Positions 14,277 to 23,729 of a DNA stretch of 64,000 bases are shown one piece after another. Numbering within the stretch: position 1 is the first letter of the stretch; every line of letters starts with the position of its first letter. The DNA lies in assembly GCA_963703235.1 (NCBI GenBank), contig OY969802.1, positions 992,001 through 1,056,000 on the forward strand. Reading direction: 5' to 3'. This DNA comes from VRUE01 sp963703235. Lineage in GTDB: Bacteria > Actinomycetota > Thermoleophilia > Solirubrobacterales > 70-9. A program made the position numbers and the translations under genes. The notes under the pieces are model-generated. The model was not told the origin of the DNA. It searched no databases and was given only the letters and a program-made list of their open reading frames with translations.

Positions 14277-16061
14277 CTACCCCACGCGCTCGGCGTGGGC
14301 GATGCGCTCGACGAGGGCGGCCCGCTCACGGCTGAGGGCGGCGCGCTGCTCGTAGTCCTGGCGCTCGCCGGCGGCGGCGATCTCGGTCTCCAGGCGACGC
14401 TGCTCCAAGAGGAGGTAGTTGAGCTCCATCGCTTCTGGCGAAGCCGGTTCGTCGTGGGCGAGGATGATGAGCTCGGAAATGAGACCGGCCAGCTCGTCGT
14501 CGTCGCGGGGAAGATCGGAGGCCGGATCGTCGATGTGGTCGCGTAGCCAGACGGCGGCGCGGATGCCGCTCGCCGAGAGGTGGCCATCTTCGAGGCGTCC
14601 CAGATACTCGCGGCCCTCCTCGGGCCGCGCGATGCACATCGCCAACAGGGCCCGCTCGCGCCGTTCGCGTGAAGTCAGTGCGGCGGCCTGGGGGCGCGCT
14701 ACCGACTCCGCTTCGCCGTTTCCGCGAGCAGCCGGTCGCGCGGAGCCGCCGCTGGGCGGACGGGCAGCGACCACCCTGCCCTTCACCGTCGCGGGATCCA
14801 TGTCGAATCTCTCCGCGACCTGCCGAACCAGATCGTCTTGAGTGGCCCCTTCCCCGAGCCCGGCGAGGATCGGGGCGATCTCCATCTCCAGCGCGCGGTC
14901 GCGCTCGGCGGGCGAGGACGTGTCGGTTCGCTCCAACACCAGCCCTACTTGAAAGGCCGGCAGGTCCACCGCCCCCTCGATCAGCGCCTGGAAGCGCTCG
15001 GCGCCGCCCTCTGCCGCCATCATCTCGGCCGGGTCCTCGCCGGCCGGCATCGCCGCCACCCGCAGCCGCATGCTCCTCCCCGCCGCCACCCGCTGCGCCC
15101 GCAGCATCGCCTCCTGGCCGGCGGCGTCGGCGTCGAGCGCCAGCACCACCTCCTCGACCATCCCCGAGAGCGCCGCCACCTGCTCCTCGGTGATCGCGGT
15201 CCCCATCACCCCGATCGCCTCCCGCACACCGGCCTGGTGCAGCGCCAGCACGTCGGTGTAACCCTCGACCACCACCGCCCGCCCCGCCTTGGCGATCGCC
15301 TCCTTCGCCAGGTCGATCCCGTAGAGCATGTGGCTCTTGTGGAAGAAGTCCGTCTCGGCGGTGTTGACGTACTTGGCCCCCTGGTCGGAGCGCATCGCCC
15401 TCCCGCCATAACCAAGGGTGCGGCCGCGGCGGTCGCGAATCGGGAAGATGATCCGCGAGCGGAAGCGGTCGTACTCGCCTCCCCCCCGGCCCTTCTGGAC
15501 CAGCCCAACCGAGCGCAGCTCGGCGACCGTGAACCCGGCCCGTTGACCCCGCACCAGCACCTTGTCCCAGGCGCTCGGCGCGTAGCCGACGCCGAACCCC
15601 CTCAGCACCTCCTCCCCCAGCCCGCGCCCGGCGAGGTAGTCGCGCGCCTTCCTCGCCTCCTCTGACTCCCAGATATAGCTGGCGTAGAAGGACGCCGTGC
15701 GGTCGAGCAGCTCCCCGAGCCGTCGCCGTTGCTGGCGCCGCGCCTCCGCCCGCGGGTCCTCGCGCTCCCGCTCGACCTCGACTCCGTAGCGCTCGGCCAA
15801 CAGCTCCACAGCCTCCGCGAAGCCGAGCCCCTCCTTCTCTTCGACGAACTTGATCGTGTCGCCGCCCACCCCGCAACCGAAGCAGTGATAGAGCTTTTCC
15901 TGCGGATCGACGGAGAAGGACGGCGTCCGCTCCTCGTGGAAAGGACAGAGGCCGACCCAGCGCGCACCCTGACGCCGCAGGTCGGTATGGGCGGAGATCA
16001 CCTCGACGATGTCCGCCGCCTGCTTGACCCGCTCCAGGCTCTCGTCCGAGATCAACGCCAT
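14277..16061 (-). CDS. dnaG: DNA primase DnaG
   Basis: A 594-residue primase that makes RNA primers for replication. It has an N-terminal CHC2 zinc domain (GLCPFHEERTPSF, then YHCFGCGVGGD, about residues 38-66), the RNA-polymerase core, a Toprim domain with VVEGYTDVLAL and LALDADAAG (about 265-315), and a C-terminal helical region for DnaB contact. Length is normal. It starts at ATG 16061, 28 bases past the end of dgt on the same strand, so it is the last gene of the recO-dgt-dnaG arm. It ends convergently toward tRNA-Asn with about 106 bases between. Confidence 0.97.
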   Translation of the reverse strand: MALISDESLERVKQAADIVEVISAHTDLRRQGARWVGLCPFHEERTPSFSVDPQEKLYHCFGCGVGGDTIKFVEEKEGLGFAEAVELLAERYGVEVEREREDPRAEARRQQRRRLGELLDRTASFYASYIWESEEARKARDYLAGRGLGEEVLRGFGVGYAPSAWDKVLVRGQRAGFTVAELRSVGLVQKGRGGGEYDRFRSRIIFPIRDRRGRTLGYGGRAMRSDQGAKYVNTAETDFFHKSHMLYGIDLAKEAIAKAGRAVVVEGYTDVLALHQAGVREAIGVMGTAITEEQVAALSGMVEEVVLALDADAAGQEAMLRAQRVAAGRSMRLRVAAMPAGEDPAEMMAAEGGAERFQALIEGAVDLPAFQVGLVLERTDTSSPAERDRALEMEIAPILAGLGEGATQDDLVRQVAERFDMDPATVKGRVVAARPPSGGSARPAARGNGEAESVARPQAAALTSRERRERALLAMCIARPEEGREYLGRLEDGHLSASGIRAAVWLRDHIDDPASDLPRDDDELAGLISELIILAHDEPASPEAMELNYLLLEQRRLETEIAAAGERQDYEQRAALSRERAALVERIAHAERVG

Positions 16062-16089
16062 ACGGCAATCATCGCCGATAGGCGTGGGT

Positions 16090-17100
16090 TCAGAATCGTG
16101 CCGCCTCGGGCACGGTCAGCTCCGCGAAGCGGGCGATGCAGAAGCGGTCGGTCATGCCGGCGACGTAGTCGGCAACCCGTTGGCACTGGCTCGCCCCCGG
16201 CTCGCTCTCCGGCACCTCCTCCGGGTGCTCCATGTAGTGGGCGAAGAGGCCGCCCAGAGCACGTTGCGCCCGCTCGTGCTCGCGCCGCGCCGCTTCGCCT
16301 AGGTAGACACGGTCGAACATGAACTTGCGCAGGCGCAGCATCGCCCCGCCCACCTCCTCGCTCTGCGCGATGTCGCCGACCTCGGCCGAGCGGACGACGA
16401 TGTCGCGCACCAGGGTGTCGATCCGCGCCGAGCCGGTCGGCCCCAGCAGCTCGATCTCGGCCGCCGGCAGGTCCTCGCCGCGCAGGATCCCGGCCCGCAG
16501 GGCGTCGTCGATGTCGTGGTTGATGTAGGCGACACGGTCGACCAGCTTTACGATCCGCCCCTCCAGCGTCGCCGGTCGGTCAGAGCCGGTGTGGTTGAGA
16601 ATGCCGTCGCGCACCTGCTCGGTCAGGTTCAAGCCCTGGCCCTCCCGCTCGAGCACGTCGACCACCCGCAGCGAGTGGACGTTGTGCTTGAAGCCCGACC
16701 CGCAGCTCTCGCGCAGCGCCACGTCGAGCGCGTCCTCGCCAGTGTGACCGAAGGGCGGGTGACCGAGGTCGTGGCCGAGCCCGATCGCCTCGGTCAGGTC
16801 CTCGTTCAGGTCCAGCGCCCGGGCGACGGTGCGGGCAATGCCGCAGGCCTCGAGCGTGTGGGTCAGCCGCGTCCGGTAGTGGTCCCCTTCCGGCGCGATG
16901 AAGACCTGCGTCTTGTGCTTGAGGCGGCGGAACGCCTTCGAGTGGACGATCCGGTCGCGGTCGCGCTGGAACGGAGTGCGGAGCGGGCTGTCCGGCTCCT
17001 CGACCCGGCGTTTGGCCGGATAGGACGGCGTCGCGCGATCCGAAAGGAACGCGTCCTCCCAGGCTCGAACACGATCCTCGAACGCGGCAGTGGCAGGCAC
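16090..17100 (-). CDS. dgt: dGTPase-like HD-domain triphosphohydrolase
   Basis: A 336-residue protein of the deoxyguanosinetriphosphate triphosphohydrolase family. The HD metal site is visible: TRLTHTLEACGIARTVARAL (first His), GLGHDLGHPPFGHTGEDAL (HD) and the late Asp in VAYINHDIDD. The N-terminal RTPFQRDRDRIVHSKAFRRL is diagnostic. Start GTG 17100 is chosen because the family N terminus begins near here; the open frame upstream has no family features. It sits between recO and dnaG, an order found in many actinobacteria. It would limit dNTP levels. Confidence 0.92.
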   Translation of the reverse strand: MPATAAFEDRVRAWEDAFLSDRATPSYPAKRRVEEPDSPLRTPFQRDRDRIVHSKAFRRLKHKTQVFIAPEGDHYRTRLTHTLEACGIARTVARALDLNEDLTEAIGLGHDLGHPPFGHTGEDALDVALRESCGSGFKHNVHSLRVVDVLEREGQGLNLTEQVRDGILNHTGSDRPATLEGRIVKLVDRVAYINHDIDDALRAGILRGEDLPAAEIELLGPTGSARIDTLVRDIVVRSAEVGDIAQSEEVGGAMLRLRKFMFDRVYLGEAARREHERAQRALGGLFAHYMEHPEEVPESEPGASQCQRVADYVAGMTDRFCIARFAELTVPEAARF

Positions 17101-17141
17101 GGTTCGATCATAAGGGCGAGCTTGCGCCGATCCGCAGGCGA

Positions 17142-17867
17142 CTAAGCGGCGGAGCGAAGTTGAACGTGCGCATGGTGCTCCAGGGTCTCGGTAATAGCCC
17201 TCTCGACCTGGCGCAGCGCTCCCTCGCCGGCGGTGGGCGCCTCGAGCAGGGGGCTGCCGATCGCTTCCACCATGAAGCGATGGGCTTCCTCTGAAAGCGG
17301 GAATGCACCCGCCTCGCAACCGGCGCAGACCACCCCGCCGGCCGCCCCGGAGAAGCCGACCAGGTGCTCCGCCTCGCCGCAGCGCGCGCAGGAGGCCAGC
17401 TCCGGCGAGAAACCGGCCGCCAGCGCCAGCTTGAGGCGGAAGGAGAGAGCAGTCTCCAGACCCCCTGCCCCTTTCGTCGTTGGGTCGTCGAGCAGCGCCA
17501 GGTAGCGGCAGAGCAGGTTGTAGGCGGGCGGGTTCGGCTCGGCCGAGTCGAGCAGACGCAGGACGGCGTCGCAGGCACGGGCGCCGGCGCTGAGAGCGGC
17601 CGCAGAAGAGCGCAGGCGCGGATAGCCGTCGACCGTGCTGACCCCGGTCACCGTCAGCAGCTCGCCGCGTCCTTCGTGCAGGACCATGTCGAGCCGGAAG
17701 AACGGCTCGAGCCTGCCGCCGAAGCGCGAGCGCGGGCGTCGCACCCCCTTCGCGATCGCCCCGATCCGCCCCCGCTTCGCCGAGTAGAGGTGGAGGATGC
17801 GGTCCGCCTCGCCGTAGCGGATGCTGCGCAGGACGACCGCCTCCGTCTTCAGCGTGGTTCCGGCCAT
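17142..17867 (-). CDS. recO: DNA repair protein RecO
   Basis: A 241-residue recombination mediator that helps load RecA. It has an N-terminal OB-fold (KTEAVVLRSIRYGEADRILH), then a helical domain with a zinc site CARC...CAGC (about residues 160-185). Both Cys pairs are intact. ATG 17867 lies four bases after the mutM stop, indicating translational coupling. It is followed by dgt and dnaG. Confidence 0.95.
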   Translation of the reverse strand: MAGTTLKTEAVVLRSIRYGEADRILHLYSAKRGRIGAIAKGVRRPRSRFGGRLEPFFRLDMVLHEGRGELLTVTGVSTVDGYPRLRSSAAALSAGARACDAVLRLLDSAEPNPPAYNLLCRYLALLDDPTTKGAGGLETALSFRLKLALAAGFSPELASCARCGEAEHLVGFSGAAGGVVCAGCEAGAFPLSEEAHRFMVEAIGSPLLEAPTAGEGALRQVERAITETLEHHAHVQLRSAA

Positions 17868-17871
17868 CCTC

Positions 17872-18789
17872 CTAAGTTGACCGGCGGGCCGGACGGCGAC
17901 TGCGGCGCGGCCGCCGTCGCAGTCGCACCTGGCAGGCGGGGCAGAAGTAGGTCGAGCGACCGACGACGACGATCCGCTCGATCGTGCCGTCGCCGCGCGG
18001 ACACGGCTCCCCGGCGCGGGTGTGGACCAGGAACTCTTCCTGCATCGCGCCGCGCTCGCCGCGGCCGTCGCGGTAGTCGTCGATCGAGGCGCCGCCGCCG
18101 TCGATCCCCGCTTCCAGCGCCGCCACCACGGCGTCGCGCAGCGCCTCGCAGTGCTCGGGCTTCATCGATCCCGCGGGAGACAGCGGGTGCAGCCGCGCCC
18201 GGAAGAGCGCCTCGTCGGCGTAGATGTTGCCGATCCCGGCGATCCCCGCCTGGTCGAGCAGGAACGACTTCAACGGCGCCGTCCGCCCGGCGGCGATCTT
18301 ACCCAGCACTTCTGGGGTGAACTCGTCGGAGAGGGGCTCGACCCCGAGCCGCTCGAAGCGCTCCTCCAGGCCCGCGTTGTCGATCGGGAACGCCTCGCCG
18401 AAGCGGCGCGGATCGGTGAACCAGAGCTCGCGCCCGTCGTCGAGGACGAAGCGGGCGCGCAGGTGACGCTCGGAGGTCGAGCGCTCGCCCTCGTAGAGAC
18501 GCCGGCCCTCGGAGGGGTCGAGCGCGTCCCCGTCCTCGACCAAGATCAGGTTGCCGGTCATCCTCAGGTGCATGACCAGCGTCTGCTCGCGGTCCAGCCC
18601 CAGCAGCAGGTACTTGCCGCGCCGCCCCAGCCCCTCGATCGTCCGCCCGGACACGGCCGCTTCCAGCTCGCCGGGTGAGACCGGGCGGCACCAGCGCGCG
18701 TCGTAGACCTCCAGCCGCTCGATTCGCTGCCCTTCGATCTCGGGCTCGAGCTGACGGCAGACGGTCTCGACCTCGGGCAGCTCGGGCAT
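17872..18789 (-). CDS. mutM: Formamidopyrimidine-DNA glycosylase
   Basis: A 305-residue base-excision repair enzyme removing 8-oxoguanine and formamidopyrimidines. It begins MPELPEVET, giving the catalytic N-terminal Pro and Glu; these fix the start at ATG 18789. The lysine-bearing block TAPLKSFLLDQAGIAGIGNI and the C-terminal zinc finger (CPRGDG...STYFCPACQ) are intact. A run of Arg residues follows the finger. It is the first gene after a hairpin that separates it from xerD and is coupled to recO. TAGAAC seven bases before the start could be a leaderless -10 box. Confidence 0.96.
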   Translation of the reverse strand: MPELPEVETVCRQLEPEIEGQRIERLEVYDARWCRPVSPGELEAAVSGRTIEGLGRRGKYLLLGLDREQTLVMHLRMTGNLILVEDGDALDPSEGRRLYEGERSTSERHLRARFVLDDGRELWFTDPRRFGEAFPIDNAGLEERFERLGVEPLSDEFTPEVLGKIAAGRTAPLKSFLLDQAGIAGIGNIYADEALFRARLHPLSPAGSMKPEHCEALRDAVVAALEAGIDGGGASIDDYRDGRGERGAMQEEFLVHTRAGEPCPRGDGTIERIVVVGRSTYFCPACQVRLRRRPRRSRRPARRST

Positions 18790-18807
18790 GCGCCCGGTTC
18801 TATCAAT

Positions 18808-18852
18808 CGATTGAAGCTTTTTGCCGGCTATAGGCGGTAAAAGCTTCAATCG
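18808..18852. terminator. Hairpin between xerD and mutM
   Basis: A 14-bp perfect stem (CGATTGAAGCTTTT with its complement) encloses a 17-base loop containing CCGGCTATAGGCGG. It lies just after the xerD stop and before mutM in the leftward direction. There is no U-tract. The loop resembles that of the hairpin at 40242-40289. Confidence 0.5.
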
Positions 18853-18859
18853 AAGGCAG

Positions 18860-19813
18860 TCAGCCGTCGACGGCGCGGGGGTGCGCCTTGAAGTAGACGT
18901 CCTTGAGGCGCTCGCCGGAGAGGTGGGTGTACATCTGGGTCGTCGCGATGTCGGCGTGGCCGAGCATCTCCTGCACCGCGCGCAGGTCGCAACCCCCGGC
19001 CAGCAGATGGGTGGCGAAGCTGTGGCGCAGGGTGTGCGGGCTCATCCGCCCGTCGAGCCCGGCAGTGCGCGCGTTGCGCTGGACGATCTTGTAGAGACCC
19101 TGGCGGCTGAGCGGGCCGCCGCGGAAGTTGACGAACAGCTTCGCCTCGTGACGCTCGCCGACCAGCTTCGGCCGGCCGCCCCGCAGGTAGGCGGAGATCG
19201 CCGCGATCGCCTTGCGCCCGAGCGGGACGATCCGCTCCTTCGAGCCCTTGCCGCGCGCCCGCAGGAAGCCCTCGTGCATGTCGAGGTCGCCCAGCTCGAG
19301 GCCGATCGTCTCCGAGGCGCGCAGCCCGCACGCGTACATCACCTCGAGCAGGGCCCGGTCGCGCAGCGTCGTCGGCTCGTCGCCGCGGGGCGCCGCCAGC
19401 AGCTTCTGCACCTCGGCGTAGTTGAGGACGTGCGGCAGTTTCTTGGCGCGGCGGGGGGCGCTCAGGGCCGCGGTCGGGTCGTCGCCGATCAGCTCGTCGC
19501 GTCGCAGGTACTTGTAGAAGGAGCGCAGGCAGGCGGTCTTGCGGTGCACGGTCGCCGCCGAGCAGGCCGGGCGACCGTTGCCCGTCGCCAGGTCGGCGAG
19601 GAAGTCGCCAATGTCAGCCGGGCGCGCGGCGAGCGCGTCGAGGTCGTGCGCGGCGAGGAAGCCGCCGTACTGCAGCAGGTCGGTCCGGTAGGCGTTCAGG
19701 GTGTTGCGCGAGAGCCCCCGCTCCAACTCCAGGAAGGAGAGGAAGTCGAGGACCAGGTCCTCGAAGCGGGGATCGGTGGCGAGCCGAGGAGGCTCGGTGG
19801 TGGCGACGGCCAT
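18860..19813 (-). CDS. xerD: Tyrosine recombinase XerD
   Basis: A 317-residue site-specific recombinase for resolving chromosome dimers. It has an N-terminal core-binding domain (VLDFLSFLELERGLSRNTLN) and a catalytic domain with Arg in ACGLRASE, Lys in GKGSKER, HTLRHSFATHLL (H-x-x-R) and the nucleophile Tyr in ATTQMYTHLS. All catalytic residues are present. Position downstream of pyrG in the tlyA-recN-pyrG neighbourhood matches mycobacterial xerD, which supports XerD over XerC or a phage integrase. Confidence 0.93.
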   Translation of the reverse strand: MAVATTEPPRLATDPRFEDLVLDFLSFLELERGLSRNTLNAYRTDLLQYGGFLAAHDLDALAARPADIGDFLADLATGNGRPACSAATVHRKTACLRSFYKYLRRDELIGDDPTAALSAPRRAKKLPHVLNYAEVQKLLAAPRGDEPTTLRDRALLEVMYACGLRASETIGLELGDLDMHEGFLRARGKGSKERIVPLGRKAIAAISAYLRGGRPKLVGERHEAKLFVNFRGGPLSRQGLYKIVQRNARTAGLDGRMSPHTLRHSFATHLLAGGCDLRAVQEMLGHADIATTQMYTHLSGERLKDVYFKAHPRAVDG

Positions 19814-19838
19814 GGCGGACGGTTCGCCCGCCCGGCGC

Positions 19839-20891
19839 TCATCCCTTGCCGCGCAAGGCGGCGCCCGCGGCGAGCGGCGCGGCGAAGAAGAGTGGGTCCT
19901 CGTTGAGATCGCGCCCCATGCTTCTGGCCGGTAGCCCGGAGGACGCGTAGCCCGCCAGGTCGGCGGGGGCCTCGCGGAGGCGGTGGCGCCAAGCCGCGGC
20001 GTCCGCCAGCTGGGCGGTCACGACCGGGTTGCCAGACGGCACCACAACCTCCACCGGACCGAGCAACATCCGCATCACGGTCAGCGTGTGGTGGCTGACC
20101 CCGCGGTGGCGCTGGCGCGGGTCGGCAGCGGACAGGCGTGGTGAGAGCAGCGTCGACAGACCGAGGGCGAGCGCCGCGTGGGCGTTGTCGAGCGCCGCCA
20201 TGCCGCCGTGGCCGAGCCGGGTCTCGGAGCCGATGATGCCGGGACCCGGGCCGACGAGCGCCACGTCCCAGTCGAGCCTGTGGAGGGCGGCGTCGAGGGC
20301 GCCGGCGACGGAGAGCGCCTCGTGCTCGCCCCCGTACGCGGGCGCCGCCGTTACGTGCCCGCAGAGCAGGCCCCGCTCGCGCAGCGCGGCGACATCGCGC
20401 GACAGCGACCCGGGCAGCGCGCCGCCGCCGGTCTGCACGTAGCCGACCTTCGAGCCGGGCGCCGCTCGTGCCGCCGCCCAGGCCGCGGGCGCCAGATGAC
20501 CGTGCAGCGGCAGAACGACCACGGTGAGGACCCTAGCCCTCCCCTCCGCTGGTCGTTGTGGGTCTATATCCGACATTTCGACCACCGGAAGCTCGACCGG
20601 CTCGATCGGGTGCTGGAGCGAGCTGTAGTTGAGCTTCATCACGTGCTCGGCGCCCTCGGCGGCGCCGCCGCCCTGCAGCCCGCGGGTCAGGTTGACGTGG
20701 ACGACGTCGAAGCCACCGGAGCCGAGCCCGAGGTCGAGCGCCTCGACGTTGACGACGATCTCGTCGCCCTCGCGCATCTCGCCGAGCAGGATCGTGTCCG
20801 CCCAGGCGGGACGCCGCTCGCCGTCGACCTCCACCGTCAGCGGGTCCTCGCCGACGACCGTCCCCCGCCGCAGCTTCAGCCGCTCGCTCAC
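19839..20891 (-). CDS. DUF3866 family protein
   Basis: A 350-residue protein starting at GTG 20891, overlapping the stop of the M20 peptidase gene (GTGA). It has the family features: an N-terminal beta domain (ERLKLRRGTVVGEDPLTVEV), then GHLAPAAWAAARAAPGSKVGYVQ (split here by other residues), GPGPGIIGSETRLGHGG and HHTLTVMRML. DUF3866 is a conserved protein of Firmicutes and Actinobacteria of unknown function. Gly-rich and His-containing motifs suggest an enzyme. It lies between the peptidase and xerD and is likely in the same transcript. Confidence 0.85.
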   Translation of the reverse strand: MSERLKLRRGTVVGEDPLTVEVDGERRPAWADTILLGEMREGDEIVVNVEALDLGLGSGGFDVVHVNLTRGLQGGGAAEGAEHVMKLNYSSLQHPIEPVELPVVEMSDIDPQRPAEGRARVLTVVVLPLHGHLAPAAWAAARAAPGSKVGYVQTGGGALPGSLSRDVAALRERGLLCGHVTAAPAYGGEHEALSVAGALDAALHRLDWDVALVGPGPGIIGSETRLGHGGMAALDNAHAALALGLSTLLSPRLSAADPRQRHRGVSHHTLTVMRMLLGPVEVVVPSGNPVVTAQLADAAAWRHRLREAPADLAGYASSGLPARSMGRDLNEDPLFFAAPLAAGAALRGKG

Positions 20892-22003
20892 CCTTCCGCT
20901 GCGCCGGCCTCGGCGACGATCGCCTCGCAGACCTCGAGCATCGTCTCGAGGCTGCGAGCGGAGACGCTCTCCTGCGGCGTGTGGTTGGCCTCGGTCCCGT
21001 TGGCGAGCAGGACGCAGTCGAAGCCGGCCGCGATCAGGGCGTTGGCGTCGCTGCCGCCGCCGGTCGCGGTGCGGCGCGGTTCGATGCCGGCGCGGCGCAA
21101 CCCGGCCTCGGCCAGCTCCAGCGACGGCGAGCCGGAGGCCAGCTCGTAGCCCCGGAACAACTCCTCGACTCGCACGTCGACGTCGCAGCCGTGCTCGCTG
21201 GCACCCCAGGCGCAAGCCTCGGTCAGCTCCGCCGCGACCGCCGCCGCCCGATCCGTGTCGAGACTGCGCGCCTCGGCGACGATCCGGCAGTGCCCCGGGA
21301 CGACGTTGCCGGAGGTGCCACCGGCGATCTTGCCGACGTTGGCGGTCGTCGACTCGTCGAGCCGGCCCAGTTCCATCCGCGCGATTGCCGAGGCGGCGGC
21401 GGCGATCGCGTTGCTGCCGTCCTCCGGCCTGATGCCGGCGTGCGCCTCGACACCCGAGAAGTCAGCGACGATCTGCTGCTGGGTGGGTGAGGTGACGATC
21501 ACCTCACCGATCGCGCTGGCGTGGTCGAGGACGAAGCCGCACTCCGACCGCAGGCCGCTGGGGTCGAAGACCTTCGCCCCGCGCAGGCCCTGCTCCTCGG
21601 CAACCGTCAGCAGCAGCTCGATCCCGACCGGCGGCGGCTCCTCCGCGTGCCGCGCGACCAGCTCCATGAAGACCGCGACCGCCGCCTTGTTGTCGGCGCC
21701 GAGGATCGTCTTGCCGCCGCTGCGGTAGACGCCTTCGTCCTCGACGACCTCGACCAAGCCCTCGTGGGGCACGGTGTCGATGTGGGCGCAGAACATGACC
21801 CACCGGTCCGAGCGACCCGGCAGGCGGGCGAGGATGTTGCCGGCGCCGGCCCGCGCGGGCCCCGCCGCGTCGTCCTCGCTCGCCTCCAGCCCCAGCGCCC
21901 GCAGCTCGGCCAGGATCGTGTCGGCGACCTCGCGCTCCTCACCGGTCGGGCTGCGGATCTCGCAGAGCCGGACGAACGTCTCTCTCACCCCGAAATCGGC
22001 CAC
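20888..22003 (-). CDS. M20-family peptidase (PepT-like)
   Basis: A 371-residue zinc aminopeptidase-type protein. Metal ligands are visible in FCAHIDTVPHEG (His, Asp), LGADNKAAVAV (Asp), VAEEQGLRG (Glu pair, one catalytic), VLDHAS (Asp) and EANHTPQESV (His). The arrangement and the N-terminal FVRLCEIRSPTGEEREVAD match tripeptidase T-like M20B proteins. Start GTG 22003 is chosen at the family N terminus. It is coupled to DUF3866 and follows pyrG by 37 bases. Probably a cytoplasmic peptide-salvage enzyme. Confidence 0.88.
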   Translation of the reverse strand: MADFGVRETFVRLCEIRSPTGEEREVADTILAELRALGLEASEDDAAGPARAGAGNILARLPGRSDRWVMFCAHIDTVPHEGLVEVVEDEGVYRSGGKTILGADNKAAVAVFMELVARHAEEPPPVGIELLLTVAEEQGLRGAKVFDPSGLRSECGFVLDHASAIGEVIVTSPTQQQIVADFSGVEAHAGIRPEDGSNAIAAAASAIARMELGRLDESTTANVGKIAGGTSGNVVPGHCRIVAEARSLDTDRAAAVAAELTEACAWGASEHGCDVDVRVEELFRGYELASGSPSLELAEAGLRRAGIEPRRTATGGGSDANALIAAGFDCVLLANGTEANHTPQESVSARSLETMLEVCEAIVAEAGAAEG

Positions 22004-22040
22004 GGCCGAACAGGCTAGAGCGAGCGCTGAGTCGGGGTCG

Positions 22041-23729
22041 TCAGCCCGAGTGGCGGACGGCGTCGTCGTGGCGCTCGTGCGCCTCGGGGGCGGGCGACTC
22101 GGCCCCCTCCGCCGGCTGCGCCCCCGCCTGGCGCACGGCGGCGCCGACGAACTCACGGAATAGCGGCTCGGGCCGGTTCGGCCGCGAGTTGAACTCGGGG
22201 TGGAACTGAGAGGCGACGAAGAACGGGTGGTCGGGCAGCTCGACCATCTCGACCAGGCGCTCGTCCGGCGAGGTGCCGCCGCAGACCAGCCCCTCGTCTT
22301 CGAGTCGGCGGCGCAGCTGGATGTTGACCTCGTAGCGGTGGCGGTGGCGCTTGTAGATGACCGCCTCGCCGAAGATCTCGCGGGCCCGCGTCCCCGCATG
22401 CAACTTCACCGGGTCGGCGCCGAGCCGCATCGTCCCCCCCATCTCGGAGACCTCCTTCTGCTCGGGCAGCAGGTCGACCACCGGGAACGGCGTCTCGGGG
22501 TCGAACTCGGCCGAGTTGGCCCCGTCCATCCCCGCCACCGAGCGGGCGAACTCGACCACGGCGATCTGCATGCCGAGGCAGATGCCGAGGTAGGGGATCG
22601 AACGTTCGCGGGCGATCCGCGCCGCTGTCACCTTGCCCTCGATGCCGCGCTCGCCGAAGCCGCCGGGGATCAGGATCCCGTCAACGCCCTCCAGCCGCTC
22701 CGGCTCGAAGTCCTCGGAGTCGACCAGCTCCACCTCGACCTCGACGCCGTGGTGGAAACCGCCGTGCTCGAGCGCCTCGATCACCGACTTGTAGGCGTCC
22801 GCCAGCTGCACGTACTTGCCGACCAGCGCGATCCGCACCTTGCCCTCGGCGGCGTCGGCGCGGCGCACCATCGCCTCCCACTCGGCCAGGTCGGGCGGCG
22901 GCGCCTCCATCCCGAAGTGGTCGAGCACCAGGTCGTCGACCCCCTCGGCGCGGAAGACGAGCGGCACCTTGTAGATGTTGTCGACGTCGTGGGCGGAGAT
23001 GACCGCGTCGGTCGGGAGGCTGGCGAAGAGGGCGATCTTGCTGCGGATGTCGCGGTCGAGGCGCCCCTCGGAGCGGCAGACGAGGGCGTGCGGCTGGACC
23101 CCGATCCGGCGCAGCTCGTTGACCGAGTGCTGGGTCGGCTTCGTCTTCAGTTCGCCGGCGTGCCCCACGTACGGGACCAGCGTCAGGTGGACGAACATGC
23201 AGCGCTTCGGGCCGAGGTCGGTATAGAGCTGGCGGATCGACTCGAGGAACGGCAGCGACTCGATGTCGCCTACGGTGCCGCCGATCTCGGTGAGGACGAA
23301 GTCGACCGACTGCGACTCGGCGACGATCAGGATCCGGTTCTTGATCTCGTCGGTGATGTGCGGGATCACCTGCACGGTCGCGCCGAGGTAGTCGCCGCGG
23401 CGCTCGCGGTTGATCACCGTGTTGTAGACGGCGCCGGCGGTGACGTTGGAGGCGCGAGTCGTGTTCTCGTCGGTGAAGCGCTCGTAGTGGCCAAGGTCGA
23501 GGTCGGTCTCGGCGCCGTCCTCGGTGACGAAGACCTCGCCGTGCTGGAAGGGGCTCATCGTCCCGGGGTCGACGTTGACGTAGGGGTCGAACTTCTGCAG
23601 CTGGACGCGGTAGCCGCGGGAGACGAGGAGGCGGCCGATCGAGGCGGCGGCGATCCCCTTGCCGAGAGCCGAGACCACCCCGCCAGTGACGAAGATGAAG
23701 CGAGTGTCTCCTGGTTTGGGCCGACTCAT
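22041..23729 (-). CDS. pyrG: CTP synthase
   Basis: A 562-residue enzyme converting UTP to CTP with glutamine nitrogen. The N-terminal synthetase domain begins RFIFVTGGVVSALGKGIAAA (P-loop). The C-terminal class-I glutamine amidotransferase domain has the oxyanion Gly region GGFGERG, nucleophile Cys in YLGICLGMQ and the His/Glu of SQFHPEFNSRP. ATG 23729 overlaps the stop of the upstream membrane transferase gene. Length is normal with a short charged C-terminal tail. Confidence 0.97.
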   Translation of the reverse strand: MSRPKPGDTRFIFVTGGVVSALGKGIAAASIGRLLVSRGYRVQLQKFDPYVNVDPGTMSPFQHGEVFVTEDGAETDLDLGHYERFTDENTTRASNVTAGAVYNTVINRERRGDYLGATVQVIPHITDEIKNRILIVAESQSVDFVLTEIGGTVGDIESLPFLESIRQLYTDLGPKRCMFVHLTLVPYVGHAGELKTKPTQHSVNELRRIGVQPHALVCRSEGRLDRDIRSKIALFASLPTDAVISAHDVDNIYKVPLVFRAEGVDDLVLDHFGMEAPPPDLAEWEAMVRRADAAEGKVRIALVGKYVQLADAYKSVIEALEHGGFHHGVEVEVELVDSEDFEPERLEGVDGILIPGGFGERGIEGKVTAARIARERSIPYLGICLGMQIAVVEFARSVAGMDGANSAEFDPETPFPVVDLLPEQKEVSEMGGTMRLGADPVKLHAGTRAREIFGEAVIYKRHRHRYEVNIQLRRRLEDEGLVCGGTSPDERLVEMVELPDHPFFVASQFHPEFNSRPNRPEPLFREFVGAAVRQAGAQPAEGAESPAPEAHERHDDAVRHSG